Source of the DNA: Marisediminicola senii
GTDB taxonomy: Bacteria; Actinomycetota; Actinomycetes; Actinomycetales; Microbacteriaceae
NCBI RefSeq assembly: GCF_011057645.1
Contig: NZ_JAALGE010000031.1
Coordinates: 1-35,650 of the forward strand
Reading direction: 5' to 3'
DNA: 35,650 nucleotides
Part shown: piece after piece, positions 1 through 6,883 of the stretch
Layout: every line of letters starts with the position of its first letter
How positions within the stretch are numbered: the first letter of the stretch is position 1
Position numbers and translations under genes: made by a program
The notes under the pieces: model-generated
The model's database searches: none
Told to the model about the DNA's origin: nothing
What the model saw: only the letters and a program-made list of their open reading frames with translations

Positions 1-2
1 TC

Positions 3-80
3 ACCAAAAGCCGTCTCACACTCATCACCGAGACCAGGACGGAGGCGACCACCGAAACCACTCTCGAGCTCAGCGCCTAG
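3..80 (+). CDS. C-terminal end of a gene truncated by the window edge
   Basis: A frame open from the first bases ends at a TAG at 78-80 and encodes about 25 residues, Thr/Glu-rich, ending in LELSA. Almost every codon ends in G or C, as expected for coding DNA in this organism. The gene ends 90 bp upstream of the SdpC-like toxin gene on the same strand, so it could be an upstream operon member. The fragment is too short to identify a family. Confidence 0.4.
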   Translation, partial: TKSRLTLITETRTEATTETTLELSA

Positions 81-169
81 CAAACAGAAAGATCACCAAC
101 CGCTACACCACCACCAGGGACTTGACCCTTCAGCTCGATCTGTAAGCACGAAAAATAACAGGGGGAACT

Positions 170-865
170 ATGAAGAAAACAAAGAAGTTTATCGTAGGCG
201 TCACGATCACCTCGTCTCTCGTACTGAGCGGCAGCGGCATTGCGGTAGGAGCCACCCAAGAGTCCGCAGCAGTGGCTGTGGTCGGTGGCGAATCTCGAGC
301 CACCGTCGCTCAAGCCCAGCTACCGGCCGCGAAATACTCGGAGGCCGACGTTTTGCAGTTTCTCGTGTTCGGTGACGGGGCTATCTCTACCGACAGTCCT
401 GGCTTGGCTGAATCGTTGGGCTTCACGCAGGCGCCCGAGGGCACCGACCGGACAGGTGCAAACCTGTTCATCGCTGACTACCACGCCGCTCACCCCGTGG
501 AGGTCGCTCGCATTTCGGCGAATCTCCAAAGCGGTTCGCCCGTTCACGTAGACAGAGCGTTGCAGGAGTTTGCTACCAGCCTGAATGCCTACGCACAACA
601 GGTCTATGACATCAAGCCGACGTCCAAAGACACGTACGCGACAGCAGGCAGCAACTGGGCCTGGACAGCCACATGGTTGGCCGCCGCCGCCGTGGTTGCT
701 GCCGGCGCCGCTGCGGTTGTTTACGGCGCCGTGGCCGGTTTTCACGCCGGGGTCGCAGTGACAGTGATTTACCTTGTCTACTTGCCCGAAATGCAGGGAT
801 CAGCGCCCAGCACTATCGAGAAAGACACAATGGTGAACACCATTGCTAACGGCCTCAGCGACTAG
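170..865 (+). CDS. SdpC family antimicrobial peptide precursor
   Basis: This 231-residue secreted precursor resembles Bacillus subtilis SdpC, from which the 42-residue membrane-depolarising SDP toxin is cut. Seen: a Sec-type signal peptide (MKKTKKFIVG, hydrophobic core, cleavage near GIAVGA); a family-like block at residues 56-70 (YSEADVLQFLVFGDG), matching the region after the SdpC signal peptide; and a long hydrophobic stretch at residues 163-204, where the mature toxin would lie, followed by a short polar tail. The ATG follows an AGGGGGA ribosome site. Oddity: the precursor has no cysteine, whereas B. subtilis SDP carries a disulfide. The next two genes are SdpA- and SdpB-like, which supports the call strongly. 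The processing sites are inferred. Confidence 0.85.
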   Translation: MKKTKKFIVGVTITSSLVLSGSGIAVGATQESAAVAVVGGESRATVAQAQLPAAKYSEADVLQFLVFGDGAISTDSPGLAESLGFTQAPEGTDRTGANLFIADYHAAHPVEVARISANLQSGSPVHVDRALQEFATSLNAYAQQVYDIKPTSKDTYATAGSNWAWTATWLAAAAVVAAGAAAVVYGAVAGFHAGVAVTVIYLVYLPEMQGSAPSTIEKDTMVNTIANGLSD

Positions 866-1475
866 CGAAGCGCCGCCGCCCACAACAGACGAAAAAGTCT
901 CAGGTGGGGCCGAGGATGTAACTACTGGCCAATTGACCGTGGCACTTGTTTCATTGGCCACATTCGCTGTGCTGTTCGGCCTCTCCTTGTTCTTTACTAT
1001 GCCCTCCAATGTGGTGTCCGTGAGGGACGGCGGCCCGGCGCGAACCCTGTTCGGAACGCTGATGCCTCAAAGTTGGTCCTTCTTCACCAAGGCTCCAGAC
1101 TCGCCCGAACTGACTGCGTACTTCGTGCGGGAAGGCGGAGCGTTCGTCGAAAGCGCCTCGGAGTTCCCTAACTCGCGTGCGGACAATTTGTTCGGTTTTG
1201 CGCGGGACCACCGCTCACAAGGACCCGAGATGGCTCTTCTCAGCTTCGTCGATACCAGCTGGCAGGAATGTTCGGCTCTCACGGTGTCTGAGGATTGCCT
1301 CGTGGTTGCGATGACGGAGCTTCAGCCCACCGTCGCAAAGAACACGTCACCGGATCCGACGCTGTGCGGGGAGATTCTTCTCAGCGAGACCAGACCCGTG
1401 CCCTGGACTTATCGCGCGGATTACTCCGGCTGGCGTATCGATGAGCGTGTGGCGTACCTGGACGTGACGTGCTGA
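843..1475 (+). CDS. SdpA family antimicrobial peptide system protein
   Basis: The 210-residue product has one transmembrane helix (about residues 31-52) followed by an extracytoplasmic domain. That domain contains LMPQSWSFFTKAPDSPEL at residues 73-90, the PxxWxFFTKxP signature of SdpA. SdpA and SdpB are together required in B. subtilis to mature SdpC into toxin; the chemical role of SdpA is not known. The assigned TTG start overlaps the end of the sdpC-like gene by 23 bp and has only a weak ribosome site, so translational coupling is likely and a slightly later start is possible. The gene is longer than B. subtilis SdpA because of a Pro/Thr-rich N-terminus. The last 7 bases overlap the sdpB-like gene. 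Confidence 0.82.
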   Translation: MLTASATSEAPPPTTDEKVSGGAEDVTTGQLTVALVSLATFAVLFGLSLFFTMPSNVVSVRDGGPARTLFGTLMPQSWSFFTKAPDSPELTAYFVREGGAFVESASEFPNSRADNLFGFARDHRSQGPEMALLSFVDTSWQECSALTVSEDCLVVAMTELQPTVAKNTSPDPTLCGEILLSETRPVPWTYRADYSGWRIDERVAYLDVTC

Positions 1476-2473
1476 AGGCACCGGTGGGTCGTCTAACGTC
1501 GGCGGTTCGAAAAGCGTTGAGCAGCAGTCACGACCTCAGTAACCGGGCTTTCGATATCGGCAGAACTCTCATTGCACTAGCTCAGCTATCACTGCTCATT
1601 TCGACCCCCGCGGACAACATGTTCGTTCCGGTCGGAGAGGCGCCCGCATTGGCCCGATGTGAGCCCCTCGGAGTAATCTCGGCATTCTGTTGGGGCGAAC
1701 CCGAGCTCGCTCGATGGCTCCTCGTTGTGGCGTTAGCCCTGGTGGTCATCGGATTTGCGCCCAGGTTGACAGCTTGGCTACACCTGTATGTGTCGCTGTC
1801 GATTGCGCTTGCAATAGACCTCCCGGAAGGGGGCGATCAGGCTGCTGTCGCAGCGACAGCATGCATCGCGATCATCTCTGTCTCGGACAACAGAATCTGG
1901 GTTTGGCGCCGAAGCGAGACAACGTACCGCCTTGGCGGGCTTCTCTACGGCGTGAGCTGGGCAGCCCATTGGCTCCTCCGTTTTCAGATGGCGTACATCT
2001 ACCTCAACAGCAGCATCTCCAAAATGTCCGTTGAGGCATGGCAAGACGGCTCGGCTGTCTACTACGTGTCACGTATGGAGTACTTCGGGGTGTCGGGGCC
2101 CTTCGCGGACGTCCTCAGAGATCTCACTGCCGTACCGCTGCTCGCGGTAGCGGCAACCTGGGGGACCATGATGATCGAACTTTCGATTGCGGTGCTGATC
2201 CTCTGCTCGCGTCCCTGGCAACGAATAGGTTTCCTCTTCTCGGCCGGTCTCCACATCATGATCATCACAATGATCGGCCTCGGCTCCTTTGGGCTAGTAA
2301 TGATCGGCGGCGTGCTAGCTGCCACATCACTCGGCTGGGCGCGCAGAACCACGGCACCTCAGATCCTCGGTGGCGGCGGTTCGACACGACGAGAGCAAGC
2401 TAGGGACACGATCAACACAGACGCAGGAAGTTCAATTACCGGAGAAAAGGCACCGCGGTTGGGCCAGTCATGA
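1469..2473 (+). CDS. SdpB family sporulation-delaying protein (HTTM membrane protein)
   Basis: This 334-residue polytopic membrane protein looks like SdpB, a member of the HTTM family related to vitamin-K-dependent carboxylase membrane domains. Seen: several transmembrane segments from residue 30 to 290; the DIGRTLIALAQL start region; the conserved core YLNSSISKMSVEAWQDGSAV near residues 175-195; and a polar, probably cytoplasmic tail after residue 295. In B. subtilis SdpB is needed to convert pro-SdpC into active toxin. The GTG start overlaps the end of the sdpA-like gene (GTGCTGA), giving a tightly coupled C-A-B operon. Its 3' end overlaps the convergent small minus-strand gene by about 38 bp. 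Confidence 0.83.
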   Translation: MLKAPVGRLTSAVRKALSSSHDLSNRAFDIGRTLIALAQLSLLISTPADNMFVPVGEAPALARCEPLGVISAFCWGEPELARWLLVVALALVVIGFAPRLTAWLHLYVSLSIALAIDLPEGGDQAAVAATACIAIISVSDNRIWVWRRSETTYRLGGLLYGVSWAAHWLLRFQMAYIYLNSSISKMSVEAWQDGSAVYYVSRMEYFGVSGPFADVLRDLTAVPLLAVAATWGTMMIELSIAVLILCSRPWQRIGFLFSAGLHIMIITMIGLGSFGLVMIGGVLAATSLGWARRTTAPQILGGGGSTRREQARDTINTDAGSSITGEKAPRLGQS

Positions 2474-2806
2474 GAAATCGCTGAGTTTCCATAAGCGTGC
2501 CCGCCGCCGCATGGCGCTTCTCCGCCTCGCGAAGCCCGGAGTTGCAGCGTGTGGCCGTCGGAAACGTCGTCGCCGTTCAATGGTGTGTTCTTGGATGTGA
2601 TTCTCACCGTCGAACCGGGCCGGGCGGTGTAGGCCTCTATCTTCGGCAGATTCGCGGAGGCGACCGAAAGGGCGATTGCGATGAGCACGGAGGTATCGCC
2701 GCGTTTTGGTTGTTTCGACGCGTCACCGAGCGCCTCATCGGTAAACCCTTTGATACCGGTTGCGTCCATCCAGTCGGCACCATCGCCCGAAGGCTCATCG
2801 ACTCAC
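2436..2806 (-). pseudogene. Small hypothetical gene, apparently frameshifted twice
   Basis: An AAGGAGG ribosome site (2814-2820) lies 7 bases before a GTG at 2806, but that frame stops after three codons. Removing one base after GTG AGT joins a frame with strong G/C third positions reading DEPSGDGADWMDATG and on through ITSKNTPLNGDD. Near 2540 the coding signal moves to another frame, reading LREAEKRHAAAGTLM, and stops at TAA 2436-2438. Repaired, the product would be about 120 residues, soluble and of unknown family. The longest uninterrupted frame instead starts at an ATG at 2769 and runs to 2359 deep into the sdpB-like gene, which is less believable. The gene sits 15 bp after the larger minus-strand gene and is probably co-transcribed. 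Real decay and assembly indels cannot be separated here. Confidence 0.45.
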
Positions 2807-2821
2807 GGACCATCCTCCTTC

Positions 2822-4600
2822 TCAAGCGCGCGATTCAAACGGCATCGAGATGGTGCCAGGGATATCGCCGTCGTCGACCTGGTCATCGACGATCTCTGGC
2901 GAGACCAAGGATCCCGATATGACGTACTGAGACAGGTCGATCAGTGGAAAGGTGCCGCACTGAACCATCGCCTCGATGGCGATGAGGGATTCGTTGCCCG
3001 GGTCAAGGTCGACCGCTGCGGCGACGGCTTTGGTTGCTCCCGCGAAGTCCTTGTCTGCCCATCGGGCTAACGCCAGAGTCAGCTGGAACGCAGCGTCCAT
3101 GGCGTTGGGTAGCTCGAGCGTGGTGCGCCGACGACTGAGCTCGGTTGTGCGGGTCTGGATGAGATTGTCCAGCTGTTCGGTTGTCCAGGGATGTTTTTCG
3201 CTGAGAAGGATACCTAGGGCCAGCGCAGGGGTTGACGGATTGTCAAGATCATCGATGTAGCTGTCGATGATCTTCTCCGCGTCTGGACGATGCTTCTCCT
3301 GCGGAGTGACGCGGTGCCAAAGGAGGTATGTGGCGATCAACGGAACCCGAGCCGCCGAATGGGCTTGCCCCGCTAAAAGTCGCTCGAGGTGCGTAAGCGG
3401 GAGTTGCATGTCCGCGGCCTGCCCGTGACCAGCCAATGCAGAAGAAAGCATCGTGAGGGTAATGCCGAACAGACGTGGACCCTCGGAGGCGTGGAAATCA
3501 GTGTAGCCATGCAGCCACATCGTCGGGTCGAGCTCCATCCGGACTACGCCGGGAAGCGCGCTATTCCAGTCGAAGTCGACGTCAATACCGGTTGGGGCGC
3601 GGTTGATGAAGCGGCGAATCACATGCCGACTAAGCCGGTTCAGTCCCTCCAGGGTGAGCACCCATCGACCGTCCACACGTGTGGTGTCAGCGGTGCCGGC
3701 AATGACCCACAACTCCGGCGAAAGCTCCCGCATCTCATGCAGAGATGTAGAGCGCGTCTGGTATGCGAAATCTAACGCCCGGGGAAGCTCTACCGCTCGA
3801 ATAGGACGGTCCGCATCCTTGGCTTCGTTCCGGTAGAAGGATGACTCCGTGTGCTCGATGACGAACGCTTGGAACCTCCGTCGCAACGAGAGCTGGTCGA
3901 TACTCAGAACCGCGGCGCGAATCTCGTCGACACGAGTGTCGGGTAACCCAACAACAGCGGCGTCTATGACCTGACGACGATACCTGTCGTAGTCGTCCCA
4001 CGCCGGAGTGGGTACCTCGGTACCGGCTGAGAGGGATTCGAGCGCAGCGACATAAAGGCTGTAAGCAAGTGTCACATCCGTATCCGCCAATATCGCCGCA
4101 TCCACGACGCGGCGGATTGCGCGCATTGCCTGCTCGAAGTGCTGCCGCTGAAGCGCCAGTAGCTGGGTGAAGAGCTCGACTAGATCCGTTATTTCCTCGT
4201 CGGTGACAAATCGCTGAGGCGTGAACGTCCGCCGCAGGCGGGCTCGTTGTCGAGGGGAGCCACCCTGATTGGCGCCCATCAATTGCCGAGCGAGGTCATA
4301 GTTCTCTAGGACGAGCGCGTCCAGACCGAAGGCGACGACGTCGGCGACATCGGCAAGTAGTTCTTCCCCGCCCGTCGCGATATGAAACGTGTCGGACCCA
4401 TCACGGTTCTTCTTTGGCAATCGGTCCACGGCCGTGATGGCGACCGCTTCGCCCCTTGAAGCAAACTGCAAGGTACCTACCGGCAGGTCGATGTCATCAG
4501 CGCGCCCACGAAGCAAATTGGTATGGAACACACGGCGGTGCGAGGTCTCCCATACAGTCCCTCCGTCGAAGTACATCCCGGTCGAGATTTGCAGCACCAC
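2822..4600 (-). CDS. Large hypothetical protein with HEPN-like Rx4H motif and TPR-like C-terminus
   Basis: This 592-residue frame belongs to no family I can name. Residues 1-110 look like a mixed beta/alpha domain. Residues about 145-335 are helical and include YQTRSTSLHE at 280-289, an Rx4H arrangement (R283, H288) like the catalytic motif of HEPN ribonuclease domains. It is preceded by the helix RRRFQAFVIEH, as in ApeA-like HEPN domains. The C-terminal third is helical, with one TPR-like hairpin (FAGATKAVAAAVDLDPGNES). The GTG start has only a GAGGA element before it, and a well-coding upstream frame runs into it with a one-base shift, so the true protein is probably about 685 residues. An abortive-infection-type RNase is a hypothesis from the motif only. 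Confidence 0.6.
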   Translation of the reverse strand: MVLQISTGMYFDGGTVWETSHRRVFHTNLLRGRADDIDLPVGTLQFASRGEAVAITAVDRLPKKNRDGSDTFHIATGGEELLADVADVVAFGLDALVLENYDLARQLMGANQGGSPRQRARLRRTFTPQRFVTDEEITDLVELFTQLLALQRQHFEQAMRAIRRVVDAAILADTDVTLAYSLYVAALESLSAGTEVPTPAWDDYDRYRRQVIDAAVVGLPDTRVDEIRAAVLSIDQLSLRRRFQAFVIEHTESSFYRNEAKDADRPIRAVELPRALDFAYQTRSTSLHEMRELSPELWVIAGTADTTRVDGRWVLTLEGLNRLSRHVIRRFINRAPTGIDVDFDWNSALPGVVRMELDPTMWLHGYTDFHASEGPRLFGITLTMLSSALAGHGQAADMQLPLTHLERLLAGQAHSAARVPLIATYLLWHRVTPQEKHRPDAEKIIDSYIDDLDNPSTPALALGILLSEKHPWTTEQLDNLIQTRTTELSRRRTTLELPNAMDAAFQLTLALARWADKDFAGATKAVAAAVDLDPGNESLIAIEAMVQCGTFPLIDLSQYVISGSLVSPEIVDDQVDDGDIPGTISMPFESRA

Positions 4601-4611
4601 GTACGTCCTCG

Positions 4612-4886
4612 CTTGTGACCCGTTCGCCAGCGGCGCGTGGGTATGAGAGGAGCTTACGGAGGTTGGGGACCTGGACCACGTTCGGGTTATTCATGGGTAC
4701 CCGTATACCCGCGGACAAATCGCTGTCGATGCGAGATTTGACAAGACTCGCGTGCAACGAAAACTTGCACAGGTTGTCCAACGCCGCGCCGGGTCCGCCG
4801 CGCCAGCGGACGTCACACATGAAGCGGTCGTTGTCGCCTGACGACGGTTCGAAGAAGCCCGCGCGAGCCAGGGTGACGGTCGACAA
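4612..4886 (-). pseudogene. Likely 5' part of the HEPN-like gene, separated by a frameshift
   Basis: Reading leftward on the minus strand from a TTG at 4886 (STVTLARAGFFEPSSGDND...), codons have strongly G/C third positions as far as about 4615. There the signal passes to the frame of the 592-residue gene, offset by one base (..GERVTSE, then TYVVLQIST..). In its own frame the ORF runs to 4497 but loses coding character. The simplest reading is one gene of about 685 residues with a single extra base near 4612. The start is uncertain: the frame is open upstream to about 4994 with no ATG or GTG and no clear ribosome site. Confidence 0.45.
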
Positions 4887-5210
4887 TAACTGTTCGGACC
4901 CGTGAGGAATTGGCTGCCTAAGGATGGGCGAGGACAGGTATGTCGCTGTGCCCTGGGAACCCTGAACGCTGCGTGGCAGAGAGTCAGACCGCGTAGTGGC
5001 TCAGCTCGACCGGACCGGGTCTATTTGGGGTCGGTGCGCATCCCACCGTGTAGGAAGCACGCCGGGACCGTCGGATCCACCGCTGTCAGGACTGGAATGC
5101 CCCGTATCAGGGGTACACAGATATCCCCAAAAAGGCGGACTGCGGAATCCTCACCTAGGTGGAACGCTGATCCCAATGCATTTTCCGCTGCAATACTGCA
5201 AGATAAACTA
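4887..5210 (+). other. Intergenic region between divergent genes
   Basis: About 320 bp separate the minus-strand HEPN-like gene from the plus-strand secreted-protein gene and must hold both promoters. No convincing -35/-10 pair could be fixed by eye. A loose inverted pair, CAGGGGTA (5108-5115) and TATCCCCA (5122-5129), is the only operator-like structure noticed. Open frames here lack good starts. Confidence 0.35.
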
Positions 5211-5224
5211 GAGGAGTACTCATT
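5211..5224 (+). promoter_or_regulatory. Ribosome binding site pointing to an ATT start codon
   Basis: GAGGAG at 5211-5216 is followed after 5 bases by ATT at 5222-5224. The next in-frame ATG (5243) is 26 bases from the site, too far for normal initiation. Starting at ATT adds the positively charged segment KTNRLV, which completes a standard signal peptide n-region. Confidence 0.5.
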
Positions 5225-5932
5225 AAAACCAATCGGCTAGTTATGGCATCAGTTTTCGCTCTTTCGCTCAGCCTGGGGGTCTCGGGCAATGCATCGGCCT
5301 ACTCTGACTCCATTCAGCAATCCGCCCCCGCCGATGCGTCCTCCAGTTTGCTTCCACAAGAACTAGTGGCAGAGCTGTCCGAAACTTGGACGCAGCACGA
5401 AGTGTCGGCGTCGAACCAGGTTGCACTACTCGAGAAGCTTGAGGCGGGCGTCCCGCTTGATGCACAGACAGGGATTGATCCCGTATCGGTTAATTTAGTT
5501 GAAGGTAGTGACGGCCCCATCGAGGTGCGCCGATTCGCTGACGGCTCCGTGAACGTCTTGTCGCTCCAGTCACCGGCGGTGAGTTCAGGAGAAGGTTCGC
5601 CACGTAGCGTCACCGGATGCACACAGTCCGGCTTGCGCTATAACAACTGTCTGGTGGCGGGGTGGTTCACGGGTGTGCAGCTCAGCTTTCGTGCCACCTA
5701 TGTGCTTGGCACCTCTGCGGCACAGATCATCAGTTACGACACGGAACAGGTTCAGTGTTCTGCCGGCCTCGAATGCACGACGCCAGAATTCACCAGTGTC
5801 CGGCTCCAGCAATCGGGAAGCACTCCTGCCACCGTTGTGCTGTCGACTCAGTACACGCTCGTAGTGATCGGAGGAACTGGCACCACCAACTTGGTCCTCA
5901 CAGTTCAGGACCAGAGCGCTGCCTCGAACTAG
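5222..5932 (+). CDS. Secreted four-cysteine protein, possible bacteriocin-like factor
   Basis: The product is about 236 residues from the ATT start or 229 from the ATG at 5243. The segment KTNRLVMASVFALSLSLGVS then GNASA is a Sec signal peptide; from the ATG alone it would lack any positive charge. The mature protein has a Ser/Glu-rich helical N-terminal half and a C-terminal half that reads as beta strands. The latter holds four cysteines in two close pairs (CTQSGLRYNNC and CSAGLEC), suggesting two disulfides. No enzyme motif is visible. The gene ends 9 bp before a two-helix PLDc_N-type protein, followed by a terminator, so the two form a unit. A secreted toxin with dedicated immunity is plausible by layout but unproven. 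Confidence 0.6.
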   Translation: MKTNRLVMASVFALSLSLGVSGNASAYSDSIQQSAPADASSSLLPQELVAELSETWTQHEVSASNQVALLEKLEAGVPLDAQTGIDPVSVNLVEGSDGPIEVRRFADGSVNVLSLQSPAVSSGEGSPRSVTGCTQSGLRYNNCLVAGWFTGVQLSFRATYVLGTSAAQIISYDTEQVQCSAGLECTTPEFTSVRLQQSGSTPATVVLSTQYTLVVIGGTGTTNLVLTVQDQSAASN

Positions 5933-5938
5933 GATCAA

Positions 5939-6151
5939 ATGATGCCAGACATCTTTAACTACGGGTGGACCGCGACCATAGTGTTGGCGCTATCGGCCGC
6001 AGCGCTTGCCATCATCAGCATCTACAAGGCTCGGGAGCACATCCCTCAGTTGGCATGCGCAATTTGGGTCTTGGTTGCTTTAGCCTTTCCCCTCGTGGGA
6101 CCGTTGAGTTGGTTCCTTATCGGTCGTCGGTCGTTGAAGTCGACGGCCTGA
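5939..6151 (+). CDS. Small PLDc_N-type membrane protein, candidate immunity protein
   Basis: This 70-residue protein has two transmembrane helices and ends in GPLSWFLIGRR. That fits the small PLDc_N module (FP..GP...FLIGRR) found at the N-terminus of cardiolipin synthases and as stand-alone proteins such as YxlE. Two ATGs occur in tandem; AGGA at 5931-5934 is 4 bases from the first and 7 from the second (5942), so the second may be used. The 9-bp gap after the secreted-protein gene shows co-transcription. Stand-alone two-helix proteins beside a secreted peptide gene often give self-protection; here that role is inferred from position only. Confidence 0.7.
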   Translation: MMPDIFNYGWTATIVLALSAAALAIISIYKAREHIPQLACAIWVLVALAFPLVGPLSWFLIGRRSLKSTA

Positions 6152-6181
6152 AGCGCTCTGCTGAGACGGGGCTCAAAAGAA

Positions 6182-6209
6182 GGGCGGTGACCCACATGGG
6201 TCACCGCCC
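6182..6209 (+). terminator. Strong stem-loop terminator after the PLDc_N gene
   Basis: GGGCGGTGACCCA (6182-6194) pairs perfectly with TGGGTCACCGCCC (6197-6209), with a tiny loop. It is preceded by an A-rich stretch (AAAAGAA) and followed by GTTCTCG, so it may act in both directions. It lies about 30 bp after the stop codon and closes the accessory operon. Confidence 0.7.
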
Positions 6210-6214
6210 GTTCT

Positions 6215-6844
6215 CGTAGAGGCCCCGGAGCGACAATCCCAGGTTTGCCACTTATGGCGAATCCCAATGTGCGGACTGCGTTACCGGCATTTCGCTCATT
6301 AGCGTCCGGCAGGTGAACCGCCGCCAGGATGGGTGGCCGGTGCCCGCTGACGTGCTCCAGGCAGGGACGTCTGAAAGACCGCGGCGGCCGCACGATCACG
6401 CTCCCCCCAAAACAGTCATCGCCGACGTGTGATGTTAGTCTTTGCCGCGTTCGCCCGCGGTCGTCTTTGTCGTGCCTAGGTGCTGGTCTTCGCGGCACCG
6501 TTCACGCTAGGTCTCTGAAACGACGGGGCACCGATGAGCGCATGGGACCCATGCGCGGTGATTTCCCGCGCTAGCTGCCCCACCACTGAAGGTCGAATCC
6601 TCACGTAAATAAGAACTCTTTAGGTCGTTTGGTGGTTCTGCTGCCGATTTGACTGACTCGTTTGACGTGCCCCTAGGTTTAGTTACCCGAAACGGGGACT
6701 GCCATTGAGCTTCTTGACTGTGCCGTTGGCTTCCGGTCGTGGAATTTTTCCGTGCTTGACGTGGAATTGCTGAAACAACGATGGACGGACCGCGCCTTCT
6801 GACCAGCGGTTTTTCAAAAGCTGAACACACCACAACGCACGATC
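6215..6844. other. Gene-free junction region
   Basis: About 630 bp hold no frame with both a believable start and coding-type codon use, and no tRNA was recognised. The stretch 6600-6780 is distinctly AT-richer than the chromosome to the right. The region contains one perfect 19-bp palindrome (6538-6556) and is bounded on both sides by terminator hairpins. It probably marks the border between the acquired segment and the core chromosome. No integrase or attachment repeat was found. Confidence 0.4.
6538..6556. repeat. Perfect 19-bp palindrome
   Basis: GCGCATGGG and CCCATGCGC flank a single central A. It has no flanking T-run, so a protein-binding site is as likely as a hairpin. No gene starts within 300 bp downstream on the plus strand. 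Confidence 0.45.
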
Positions 6845-6875
6845 GAGAAGCCCGTCAGGTTCATCCTGGCGGGCT
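6845..6875 (+). terminator. Stem-loop terminator
   Basis: GAGAAGCCCGTCAGG pairs with CCTGGCGGGCTTTCTC across TTCAT, with one G-U pair and one bulge. The right arm contains TTTCTC, typical of an intrinsic terminator. No gene is recognised just upstream on the plus strand. It could also end transcription coming from the HNH gene on the other strand. Confidence 0.55.
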
Positions 6876-6883
6876 TTCTCGTT

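Noticed and set aside
5260-5938. Minus-strand frames across the secreted-protein gene
   Set aside because: They lack ribosome sites and natural composition. The plus strand has a signal peptide and a proper operon layout.
6215-6844. tRNA gene or attachment site in the junction
   Set aside because: No cloverleaf with a TTCRANY loop and no direct repeat pair could be found by eye.
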